Below are positions 9,759-17,241 of a stretch of DNA of 64,000 bases, piece by piece (within the stretch, counting starts at the first letter, position 1; each line of letters opens with the position of its first letter). A program made the translations under genes and the position numbers. Source of the stretch: Flavobacteriaceae bacterium (GTDB lineage Bacteria > Bacteroidota > Bacteroidia > Flavobacteriales > Flavobacteriaceae); NCBI GenBank assembly GCA_021647405.1, contig JAKIUU010000001.1:102625-166624 (forward strand), read 5' to 3'. The notes beneath the pieces are model-generated. The model worked only from the letters and a program-made list of their open reading frames with translations, did not search any database and had not been told where the DNA came from.

Positions 9759-10799
9759 TTAATTAAGCTCTAAATATTTGTCTACAAAGGCTTTAATTCC
9801 AAACTCAATTGGCGTACTCGGTTTAAAATCGATATAATCGTATAAACTTTGAACATCGGCATAAGTGGCTGCCACATCACCAGGTTGCATAGGCTTAAAC
9901 ACTATCTTCCCTTTTTTACCGATGGCGTTTTCTATGGCGTGCACATAATCCATTAATTGTACCGGACTGTTATTACCAATATTAAATATTTGATAAGGTG
10001 CAGAGCTCATAGCCGGATTGGGATGTTTGGCGTCGAAATTAGGATTGTTAGGTTTTGGTGCTAAAGGTAGTAACCGTTTTATACTTTCTACAATATCATC
10101 CACGTAAGTGAAATCGCGACTCATTTTACCATAATTAAAAACTTCAAAGGGTTTGTCTTCTACAATGGCTTTTGTAAAAATAGCCAAGGCCATATCTGGG
10201 CGTCCCCAAGGGCCATAAACTGTAAAAAACCTAAGCCCCGTAGCGGGAATATTGAACAAATGGGCATACGAATGTGCCATCATTTCATTGGCTTTTTTAC
10301 TGGCAGCATACATAGCCAAAGGATGATCGGTATGACTGTGTACAGAAAATGGAATTTCTTCACTCAAGCCATAAACAGAACTAGACGAGGCAAAAACCAA
10401 ATGTTTAACAGGATAAGCCCTACAGCACTCTAAAATATTTAAAAAACCCGTAATGTTATTATCTACATAAGAATGCGGATTTATTAACGAATACCTAACA
10501 CCAGCTTGTGCCGCTAAATTCATGACATAATCAAACTTTTCTTTTTTAAATAATTTTTTAAGATTTTCTAAATCTTGTAAATCGAGTTTTATAAAACGTA
10601 TGTCGCCATCAATGGGTTTGTTGTATTCAATATGAGAAGTATTTATTTTTAAATTTTCTAAGCGTGCGTGTTTTAAATTAGGGTCGTAATAATCATTTAT
10701 GATATCTATACCAACTACATCATAGCCATTTTTTACTAATAATTTAGAAAGATGAAATCCGATAAATCCGGCAGCCCCTGTAATGAGAATTTTTGGCAT
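9759..10799 (-). CDS. NAD-dependent epimerase, UDP-glucuronate 4-epimerase-like
   Basis: 346 residues of the extended short-chain dehydrogenase fold. The Rossmann motif GAAGFIG occupies residues 8-14; the catalytic set is SSSSVYG near residue 140 and YAASKKANE (Tyr about 164, Lys about 168). The stretch GLRFFTVYGPWGRPDMAL is characteristic of UDP-glucuronate 4-epimerases (LspL/Cap1J group), which interconvert UDP-GlcA and UDP-GalA. It is 6 bp from the nucleotide-sugar dehydrogenase, so the pair would supply uronic acids for the polymer. Other UDP-sugar 4-epimerases are less likely given this motif. Confidence 0.88.
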   Translation of the reverse strand: MPKILITGAAGFIGFHLSKLLVKNGYDVVGIDIINDYYDPNLKHARLENLKINTSHIEYNKPIDGDIRFIKLDLQDLENLKKLFKKEKFDYVMNLAAQAGVRYSLINPHSYVDNNITGFLNILECCRAYPVKHLVFASSSSVYGLSEEIPFSVHSHTDHPLAMYAASKKANEMMAHSYAHLFNIPATGLRFFTVYGPWGRPDMALAIFTKAIVEDKPFEVFNYGKMSRDFTYVDDIVESIKRLLPLAPKPNNPNFDAKHPNPAMSSAPYQIFNIGNNSPVQLMDYVHAIENAIGKKGKIVFKPMQPGDVAATYADVQSLYDYIDFKPSTPIEFGIKAFVDKYLELN

Positions 10800-10805
10800 A
10801 ATTAT

Positions 10806-12101
10806 CTAAAGTCGTTTATCTGATACTGTTTTGGGTAAAATACCTTTTACATCGAATATAACACGATTTTTCTTTGTGTATTTTGAGATATCAAGATCTA
10901 AAAATTCATTATGTGATACAGCCATTACCACAGCGTCATAATTGACAGACAAGTCTTTCTTATCTGAAATTAAATCTAAATTGTATTCTTTTTTTACAGC
11001 ATTAACTGTTGCCCATGGGTCGTAAACCTCAATATTACAATTAAATGACTGCAATTCTTTGATAATATCTATAACACGTGAATTTCTTATATCTGGACAA
11101 TTTTCTTTAAATGTAATGCCCATTACAAGAACCTTTCCGCCATTTACAGAAATACTCTTTTTAATCATCAATTTAATGGTTTCATTGGCTACGTAAGCGC
11201 CCATACTGTCGTTTAAACGACGTCCTGATAAAATAATTTCGGGATTATAACCAAATTTTAAAGCCTGATTGGCCAAATAATAAGGGTCAACACCTATACA
11301 GTGCCCGCCAACCAAACCTGGACTAAATTTTAGAAAATTCCACTTGGTACCAGCCGCTTCTAAAACCTCGGCCGTATCAATATCCATTAAATTAAATATT
11401 TTAGACAATTCATTTACAAAAGCGATATTGATATCGCGTTGTGAATTCTCTATAACCTTCGCCGCTTCGGCTACTTTTATAGAAGGTGCCAAATGTGTGC
11501 CAGCAGTGATTATTGATTTATAAATGGCATCTATTTTTTTACCAATTTCAGGTGTGGAACCAGATGTTACTTTTAGAATTTTTGAAACAGTGTGTTTTTT
11601 ATCCCCTGGATTTATACGTTCTGGTGAATAACCAACAAAAAAATCTTTGTTAAATTTGAATCCTGATACTTTCTCTAAAATTGGGACGCATTCTTCTTCT
11701 GTAGCCCCTGGATAAACCGTAGATTCATAAACCACAATATCGTTTTTAGATAAAACCTCACCTACCGTTTTGCTGGCTTTATACAGTGGTGTTAAATCTG
11801 GTTTGTTATTTTTATCAACAGGTGTTGGTACCGTAACTATATAAAAATTAGCTTGCTCTATTTCGGATATATCGTCGGTTAACCAAAGTCCAGTTGTGTT
11901 TAAATTCTGTAATGAGTCAACATTAACTGATTTTAAAGCCTCTTGAGTAATTTCTAGCGTACAGTCATCGCCTAATCTCAAGTCTTTTATCCTTACTGAG
12001 TTTACATCATAACCTACTACTTGGTATTTCTTAGCAAATTCAACTGCCAGTGGCAAACCTACATAGCCTAAACCAATAATAGCTATCTTAGTATCATTCA
12101 T
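10806..12101 (-). CDS. UDP-N-acetyl-hexosamine/UDP-hexose 6-dehydrogenase (TviB/WbpO type)
   Basis: 431 residues with the three-domain UDP-sugar dehydrogenase layout: NAD motif GLGYVGLP at residues 10-17, central domain with VYESTVYPGATEE, and the catalytic Cys near residue 266 in GGHCIGVDPYYLA. The last motif and overall length match the TviB/WbpO/WecC clade, which oxidises C6 of UDP-GalNAc or UDP-ManNAc/GlcNAc in two NAD-dependent steps. Its start overlaps the stop of wzc by 4 bp (12098-12101), showing translational coupling. The exact UDP sugar cannot be decided here. Confidence 0.9.
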   Translation of the reverse strand: MNDTKIAIIGLGYVGLPLAVEFAKKYQVVGYDVNSVRIKDLRLGDDCTLEITQEALKSVNVDSLQNLNTTGLWLTDDISEIEQANFYIVTVPTPVDKNNKPDLTPLYKASKTVGEVLSKNDIVVYESTVYPGATEEECVPILEKVSGFKFNKDFFVGYSPERINPGDKKHTVSKILKVTSGSTPEIGKKIDAIYKSIITAGTHLAPSIKVAEAAKVIENSQRDINIAFVNELSKIFNLMDIDTAEVLEAAGTKWNFLKFSPGLVGGHCIGVDPYYLANQALKFGYNPEIILSGRRLNDSMGAYVANETIKLMIKKSISVNGGKVLVMGITFKENCPDIRNSRVIDIIKELQSFNCNIEVYDPWATVNAVKKEYNLDLISDKKDLSVNYDAVVMAVSHNEFLDLDISKYTKKNRVIFDVKGILPKTVSDKRL

Positions 12102-14593
12102 ATTTTTTTGTTGATAATCTTTTTAAACTTTCCTATTAATTTTTTAAAAAACGGTTTTTCTTCATCGTCGTGGTAACCATTTCCATAGGTTCCGTAACCA
12201 TAGCCGTAACCGTAGCCGTAACCATAGCCGTAACCATAGCCGTAACCATAATTATTTTTTGCTGAAAAATCATTGAGTATAAAACTGATATTAGACACTT
12301 TTTCTGCTTTATACTTTTCATCAATCATTTTAGGCATTCCTTTTTGCGTATAGTTATGTCTGATAACATAAATATTGGCATCGGCATGTCTAAACATTTC
12401 TAATGCATCTGAAACAATGGCTACAGGAGGGGTGTCAATTAAAATAAAATCGTAATTATTTTTTAAGTATTTAATAAAATCGTCAGTTTCTTTGCGGATA
12501 AGCAACTCATAAGGATTGGGTGGAACAGGACCCGAAGTTATTACATCTAAATTTGGAATAATAGATTTTTGGGTAATCTCTTTAATAGATTTCTGACCTA
12601 CAAGATGGTTTACGATACCCTGTTCATTTTCCATTTCAAAATATTTATACAACTTGGGTTTCCTTAAATCAAATCCTACAATTACTGTTTTCTTTTCGCT
12701 CAAAGCAAAAACAGTGGCCATATTAAGGGCTATAAAGGTTTTTCCTTCGCCACTAACCGATGAGGTTACTACTATAACTTTGCCTTGCTTTGTATCTGAA
12801 GTCTCTTTTTTAAATAAAAATTGCAAATTAGAGCGCAGTGCTCTGAACCCTTCGGCAATAGAAGATTTTGGGCGTTCAAAAACCGTATAATTTTTATGAG
12901 TGGTATTCTTACCTATAACACCTAAAATAGGTATTTCGTAGGCATTCTCAATTTCTTCAACAGTTTGAATTTTATTATTTAACAACTCTTTAGAAACAAC
13001 GATTAATGTTGGTATAATTAAACCCAAAAGTAAAGCGACAGCATAATTGAATCCTTTTTTAGGGATGGCCGAAATTTGACCAGTATCTTTGGCTTTATCT
13101 AGAATTGTAATGTCTGAAACAGTAGCTTCAATAGCAATACTGGCTTCATATCTTTTTTGCATTAAAAAAGTATAATTATTTTCGGTAAGTGTAAATTTAC
13201 GTTGATAGTTAACTAATTTTTGTTGTTTTTTTGGAAGTTTAGATAGTTTATAATTAAATTTTGCTTGTCTCTTCTTATTTTTATCTAATTTAAGCTTGAA
13301 TAATACCCTTAAGGTTTTAATATTTTCGCGCAATATCCTTCTTGTTGTTTTTATTTTTTCATCTACCAATTTTAATGAGGGATGATCTAAGGTTACATTA
13401 TCCATCCAATACAATTTCTCTACAGACAATTGTGTTAGTTCATCAATACTGCTTCTAATTTTATTATCTTCAATTTCAATAATGGCAGGAGCCGGAATAT
13501 CTGAATATGTATTATGTGTATCAATATATTTCTCAAGATTATCTAAATATTCTAATCTGTTAAATATGGCTGTATTCTCTTTTTCCAAATTTATTGTTTC
13601 GTTAAAAATATTTTCTCCTTCTACCGATAGGTCATAAATTTTATTTTTCTTTTTATATGCTCCTAAGCCAACTTCTATAGATTTTAAACTGTCAGAAGTA
13701 ATTTCGAATTGCCTGTCAATAAAATTTTTGGTATTTCTTGCGAAATTTGTTTTTTCGATTAATTCAGCTCTAGCCAATTCATTTACAGTAGCATTTAAGA
13801 AATCTACTACCTTGTTTTTGTTAGAGCCCATCATAGAAACTTCTATTAATGAAGTGCCATCTAAAGCGGTAGTTCTTATATTTTGATAATCGCCAACTAC
13901 CTGATTTATACCTTTCAGGTTTATAAAATAAATATTCCCAACTTCATTTGAAGATCTGTCTAAGTTTAAATTTAATGTCAGATTTAAAAAGGGCAAACTA
14001 ACTTTTTCACCCATTTTATAAACCTTAGAATATTCAATCTTTGGCGAAAGGTATTCTCTTTCTCTTTCATTGTTATAGTTTAATAAAGATACTATTTTAT
14101 CTTCAGGGAATTTAACCGTTAGTCTATAACTGTCATTAAGGTAAATTTTTATTTTTATTAAGGTATTTTGTATTTGATATTTATTAGAATCTAACGCAAC
14201 GCTAAAAGGTACTTTCCCATAAACATCTTCCATCCTAAAACGTCCCTCGTGTAAATACTCTATATAAAGTTTTAATTTACGAACCACTTTTTCGTTATGT
14301 GTTCTAGACTTTAAAGTTCTTTTAATGGTTTCCACCTTATCACTTACACCTCCCCAATTAAAGGCTATTGTGGTTCCAGATGAAAACAAAGGATTCGATT
14401 TTTCTTTTACCGAAATAGTGGTATTTAACCCATAAATACGCTGTGTAGAAATATTTTTATAATAAGCAAAAGAAAATGTTATAGCCAAAAAAAGAACGAC
14501 CATTTTCCAATGGGCTATAATTTTAAAAAAATAGGTCTTTATGTCAAATGTACCTATATCATTTTGTGTTTTTTTATATATCTTCTTATCCAT
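12098..14593 (-). CDS. wzc: Wzc-type polysaccharide co-polymerase / tyrosine autokinase
   Basis: 831 residues. TM1 lies around residues 28-47 and TM2 around 511-531, enclosing a large periplasmic coiled-coil domain. The cytoplasmic BY-kinase carries Walker A SSVSGEGKT (about residue 612), Walker A' VIVGFDLRKPKL and Walker B FILIDTPPV. The tail near residues 790-812 is an unbroken alternation of about ten Tyr-Gly pairs, encoded by a 12-bp tandem repeat. Tail tyrosines are the autophosphorylation sites of these kinases, and their phosphorylation state tunes polymer length and export. It follows wza directly and overlaps the dehydrogenase gene. Confidence 0.95.
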   Translation of the reverse strand: MDKKIYKKTQNDIGTFDIKTYFFKIIAHWKMVVLFLAITFSFAYYKNISTQRIYGLNTTISVKEKSNPLFSSGTTIAFNWGGVSDKVETIKRTLKSRTHNEKVVRKLKLYIEYLHEGRFRMEDVYGKVPFSVALDSNKYQIQNTLIKIKIYLNDSYRLTVKFPEDKIVSLLNYNNEREREYLSPKIEYSKVYKMGEKVSLPFLNLTLNLNLDRSSNEVGNIYFINLKGINQVVGDYQNIRTTALDGTSLIEVSMMGSNKNKVVDFLNATVNELARAELIEKTNFARNTKNFIDRQFEITSDSLKSIEVGLGAYKKKNKIYDLSVEGENIFNETINLEKENTAIFNRLEYLDNLEKYIDTHNTYSDIPAPAIIEIEDNKIRSSIDELTQLSVEKLYWMDNVTLDHPSLKLVDEKIKTTRRILRENIKTLRVLFKLKLDKNKKRQAKFNYKLSKLPKKQQKLVNYQRKFTLTENNYTFLMQKRYEASIAIEATVSDITILDKAKDTGQISAIPKKGFNYAVALLLGLIIPTLIVVSKELLNNKIQTVEEIENAYEIPILGVIGKNTTHKNYTVFERPKSSIAEGFRALRSNLQFLFKKETSDTKQGKVIVVTSSVSGEGKTFIALNMATVFALSEKKTVIVGFDLRKPKLYKYFEMENEQGIVNHLVGQKSIKEITQKSIIPNLDVITSGPVPPNPYELLIRKETDDFIKYLKNNYDFILIDTPPVAIVSDALEMFRHADANIYVIRHNYTQKGMPKMIDEKYKAEKVSNISFILNDFSAKNNYGYGYGYGYGYGYGYGYGYGTYGNGYHDDEEKPFFKKLIGKFKKIINKKI
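12197..12250 (-). repeat. 12-bp tandem repeat encoding the Tyr-Gly tail of Wzc
   Basis: On the plus strand the unit ACCATAGCCGTA occurs four and a half times head to tail (12197-12208, 12209-12220 with one A-to-G change, 12221-12232, 12233-12244, 12245-12250). Read on the minus strand it codes for repeated Tyr-Gly. The near-identity at nucleotide level means the tract can change length by slippage in 12-bp steps without shifting the frame, altering the number of tyrosines. Confidence 0.95.
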
Positions 14594-14597
14594 TAAT

Positions 14598-15371
14598 TTA
14601 GAATGTTTTAACTATCAATATTGTTGAAGTTACAACTGAGAAAATAGAAATAAAAGTTGTAAAAACGCTTAAACCTGTTGTTCCCAATCCCCAAGATTTA
14701 CGGCCTAATGGGTTTACATAAATAATATCATTAGGTTTTATATAATATAATTCTGAGTTAAAAACATCAATAGTAGTGAGGTCAATTTTGTATTTTTTCC
14801 AACCATCAACCGTCTTTCTTAAGATCTCTACATTTTGCCTATCGCCAGTTCCATTAATTTCACCCGCATTGGCTAAAGCTTCAACAATACTTACCTGTTC
14901 TTGTTGTAAATTAACAGTTCCTGGGCTACCTACTTCGCCTGTAACCACAAACCTTATACCTGCTAATTTAACCTGTACAAATAAACCATCGGTATTTTTA
15001 ATATACAATTTTAAACCACTTTCAATTTTTTCACGTACCTCTTTAACCGTATAACCTAAAACATTAATCTCCCCCAAGTAAGGAAGGCGAATATTGCCAT
15101 TCCTATCAAGTGCATAATCATTAAAAGCATTAGAATTTTGATTGTTATTAACAACAGTTTCTGTAGGTTTAAACAAGGCAACCATTTTTTCGTCAAGAGC
15201 CTTAATATTTACAATTAAAACATCGCTAACTTGAAGCTTATAAGGTTCGTTATTAAGTTTATAGACATCTGATTTTAAAGAGGATTCTCCTTGAAAATAG
15301 ACGGTTCTTTTATTTGACACACACGAAGTTAAAACAACTAAAACGACTGCTACAGAAAAAAACTTATACAT
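14598..15371 (-). CDS. wza: Wza-like polysaccharide export lipoprotein
   Basis: 257 residues. A lipoprotein signal peptide ends in VVLTSC, with Cys17 as lipidation site. The polysaccharide export (Poly_export) domain begins around YKLQVSDVLIVNI, followed by SLBB-type repeats containing GNIRLPYLGEINVLG and VTGEVGSPGTVNL. A hydrophobic C-terminal helix (about residues 228-257) takes the place of the outer-membrane helix of Wza. It is the first gene of the operon: a TATATTTG -7 element lies about 24 bp upstream, and the divergent neighbour starts 88 bp away. The protein forms the outer-membrane exit channel working with Wzc. Confidence 0.93.
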   Translation of the reverse strand: MYKFFSVAVVLVVLTSCVSNKRTVYFQGESSLKSDVYKLNNEPYKLQVSDVLIVNIKALDEKMVALFKPTETVVNNNQNSNAFNDYALDRNGNIRLPYLGEINVLGYTVKEVREKIESGLKLYIKNTDGLFVQVKLAGIRFVVTGEVGSPGTVNLQQEQVSIVEALANAGEINGTGDRQNVEILRKTVDGWKKYKIDLTTIDVFNSELYYIKPNDIIYVNPLGRKSWGLGTTGLSVFTTFISIFSVVTSTILIVKTF

Positions 15372-15394
15372 GAATTAATTTTTGACTTAATAAG

Positions 15395-15402
15395 CAAATA
15401 TA
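15395..15402 (-). promoter_or_regulatory. Candidate -7 element for the polysaccharide operon
   Basis: Read on the minus strand this is TATATTTG, an exact match to the Bacteroidota -7 consensus TAnnTTTG, 24 bp before the wza start codon. I do not see an unambiguous -33 TTG at ideal spacing, so the call is moderate. It would drive the whole 15-kb minus-strand operon. Confidence 0.5.
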
Positions 15403-15458
15403 AATGTAATTCATTTATTACACCATTTTTTCTCTTATTTTCGTAGATATTATTAAAA

Positions 15459-16247
15459 ATGATGATCTACACTGTAATTTCTTATATAAAGTTTCTAATA
15501 AAATCTACAAACAGGCATGGGGTGCACTCTCCATTTGTATATAATTTTATAAGTATTGGCTTAAATGCCAAACGCAAATATTTAAACAAAACATTTCAAG
15601 ATTTTATTTATTTTAAAGAACAACTTATAGATGATAAATCTGAAATTATAATAACCGACTATGGTTCTGGTTCTAAACATTTTAAAGGGAATATCCGGCA
15701 GATTTCTGATATTGCAAAATATGCTGGAATTTCTGATAAGAAAGCCAAATTACTCATCAGAATAACCGCCTATTTTAAACCTAAAATAATTTTAGAAATT
15801 GGCACATCTCTAGGGCTTTCAACAAGTATTTTGGCCAAAAACAGCCAAGCTAAAGTAACAACTATAGAGGGTTGCCCAAACACCTCAGAAACGGCCAAAA
15901 AGTATTTAAAAAACCTTAATTACACCAATATAGAATTTATAACAAATAAGTTTGATGATGTTTTGCCAATGATTACTCAAAATAACACTTTCGATTTAAT
16001 TTACTTTGACGGAAATCATCAAAAAGAAGCCACTCTAAATTATTTTAATCAATGCCTTAAAACAACACATAATAAGAGTCTGTTTATTTTTGACGATATT
16101 TATTTAAACGCTAATATGCAAGAAGCATGGCGCAAAATAATAACACATCCTAAAGTAAGTGTTAGTATTGATCTTTTTCATTACGGATTGGTATTTTTTA
16201 GAACCGAACAACCCAAACAACATTTTTATTTACGTACAAATTCTTAA
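15459..16247 (+). CDS. Class I SAM-dependent methyltransferase, O-methyltransferase-like
   Basis: 262 residues. The SAM motif ILEIGTSLGLSTSILA is near residue 110, the acidic contact TTIEGCPN follows, and FDLIYFDGNHQKEATLNYF carries the DGNH motif IV of catechol-O-methyltransferase-like enzymes. The N-terminal 100 residues resemble the helical cap (NRHGVHSPFVYNFIS) typical of a Bacteroidota-specific group. Two consecutive Met codons at 15459 and 15462 are both possible starts. Divergent from wza; the cobalamin adenosyltransferase follows at 25 bp. The substrate is unknown. Confidence 0.8.
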   Translation: MMIYTVISYIKFLIKSTNRHGVHSPFVYNFISIGLNAKRKYLNKTFQDFIYFKEQLIDDKSEIIITDYGSGSKHFKGNIRQISDIAKYAGISDKKAKLLIRITAYFKPKIILEIGTSLGLSTSILAKNSQAKVTTIEGCPNTSETAKKYLKNLNYTNIEFITNKFDDVLPMITQNNTFDLIYFDGNHQKEATLNYFNQCLKTTHNKSLFIFDDIYLNANMQEAWRKIITHPKVSVSIDLFHYGLVFFRTEQPKQHFYLRTNS

Positions 16248-16271
16248 TATCTTTGACCAAATATTCACAAT

Positions 16272-16844
16272 ATGAAAATATACACTAAAACAGGCGATAA
16301 AGGATTGACCTCTCTTTTTGGAGGAAGTCGGGTATTAAAAAACAACCTCCGCATAGAAAGTTATGGCACTATAGATGAGCTCAATGCACACATTGGATTT
16401 TTAAGAGATTCCATCACAAAAAATTCATTAAAAAAAGAGCTCTTTAATATCCAAAATCAACTTTTTACTTTAGGGGCTATGCTGGCTACCAATCCAGTAA
16501 AACAACAATTAAAAAACGGAAAAGACCGGCTAAATATCCCTAAAATTAATATTCAAGATGTTGTTTACCTAGAACATCAGATCGATAAATTTAATGAAGA
16601 CCTCCCAAAAATGACGCATTTCATTTTGCCTGGTGGCCACCCAATAGTGTCATCTTGTCATATTGCCAGAACAATTTGCAGGCGTGCCGAAAGGCGTATT
16701 GTAGCGCTACAACAAGAAAGCACAGTAGAAGAAGTTATTATTACTTACACAAACAGACTATCTGACTACCTCTTTGTACTGGCACGAAAATTGTCTACGA
16801 TACAACAAGCAAAAGAAATCTTTTGGGTACCAAAAAAACAGTAG
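16272..16844 (+). CDS. Cob(I)alamin adenosyltransferase, PduO type
   Basis: 190 residues. It opens KIYTKTGDKGLTSLFGG, the ATP-binding P-loop-like N-terminus of PduO/MMAB enzymes, then IESYGTIDELNAHIGFLRD, and later HFILPGGHPIVSSCHIARTI and CRRAERRIVAL, the conserved helices of the trimer active site. The enzyme transfers the 5'-deoxyadenosyl group of ATP to cob(I)alamin. A TATCTTTG -7-like element (16248-16255) sits at the end of the preceding gene. No cobalamin synthesis genes are in the window, so it probably serves salvage for B12-dependent enzymes such as methylmalonyl-CoA mutase. Confidence 0.93.
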   Translation: MKIYTKTGDKGLTSLFGGSRVLKNNLRIESYGTIDELNAHIGFLRDSITKNSLKKELFNIQNQLFTLGAMLATNPVKQQLKNGKDRLNIPKINIQDVVYLEHQIDKFNEDLPKMTHFILPGGHPIVSSCHIARTICRRAERRIVALQQESTVEEVIITYTNRLSDYLFVLARKLSTIQQAKEIFWVPKKQ

Positions 16845-16897
16845 GTAATTGCTATTTTTTTTACGTTCATTTTTTTTTAAATTAAAAATTAATTTTC

Positions 16898-16927
16898 TTG
16901 CTTTTGTCAATAAAAAATTTACTTTTG
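16898..16927 (+). promoter_or_regulatory. Promoter of the DUF2795 gene
   Basis: TTG at 16898-16900 is followed after 19 bp by TACTTTTG at 16920-16927, matching the flavobacterial pattern TTG-N17-23-TAnnTTTG. It lies 23 bp before the chosen ATG at 16951 and supports that start over the upstream in-frame Met at 16849. Confidence 0.65.
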
Positions 16928-16950
16928 CAAAAAAAAATAATTTTAATATC

Positions 16951-17172
16951 ATGTATTGGACATTAGAACTTGCCTCTTATCTCAGTGACGCCCCTTGGCC
17001 CGCTACTAAAGACGAGTTAATTGATTATTCAATTAGAACAGGAGCACCTCTTGAGGTCGTTGAAAACCTTCAATCTATAGAAGATGAAGGCGAAAGTTAT
17101 GACATCATTCAAGAAATATGGCCAGACTACCCTACCGATGAAGATTTTCTTTGGAATGAAGAAGAATATTAA
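16951..17172 (+). CDS. Small acidic DUF2795-like protein
   Basis: From the ATG at 16951 the product is 73 residues, starting MYWTLELASYLSDAPWPATK. The pattern of a short helix, SDAPWPATKDELIDY, and a strongly acidic tail (DIIQEIWPDYPTDEDFLW) is that of DUF2795-type proteins, common and short in Flavobacteriia, with no known function. A longer frame reaches 16849 but its first 34 residues are translated poly-A/T promoter sequence. It has its own promoter and its own terminator (17180-17203), so it is probably a one-gene transcript just upstream of secA. Confidence 0.8.
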   Translation: MYWTLELASYLSDAPWPATKDELIDYSIRTGAPLEVVENLQSIEDEGESYDIIQEIWPDYPTDEDFLWNEEEY

Positions 17173-17179
17173 AAATTAA

Positions 17180-17203
17180 AGTCTCGGTTGAGGCTTTTTT
17201 TTT
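17180..17203 (+). terminator. Intrinsic terminator after the DUF2795 gene
   Basis: AGTCTC (17180-17185) and GAGGCT (17190-17195) can pair with one G-U wobble around a GGTT loop, followed by an unbroken run of T to 17203. It lies 8 bp after the stop codon. Confidence 0.8.
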
Positions 17204-17214
17204 GCTTAAATTTG
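17187..17214 (+). promoter_or_regulatory. Promoter of secA
   Basis: TTG at 17187-17189, 17-bp spacer, then TAAATTTG at 17207-17214, an exact TAnnTTTG. The -33 part overlaps the terminator stem of the preceding gene. The start codon of secA is 28 bp downstream. Confidence 0.6.
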
Positions 17215-17241
17215 AACCTTTAAATATATTGACACAATATT

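Noticed and set aside
12190..12255. Regular short repeats as a CRISPR array
   Set aside because: The units are 12 bp with no spacers and lie in frame in the wzc tail.
1..15371. Polysaccharide cluster as a mobile island
   Set aside because: No integrase, IS, tRNA or change in base composition was seen; it is an ordinary chromosomal capsule operon as far as visible.
16849..16950. N-terminal extension of the DUF2795-like protein
   Set aside because: It translates A/T runs and a promoter match; the conserved part starts at 16951.
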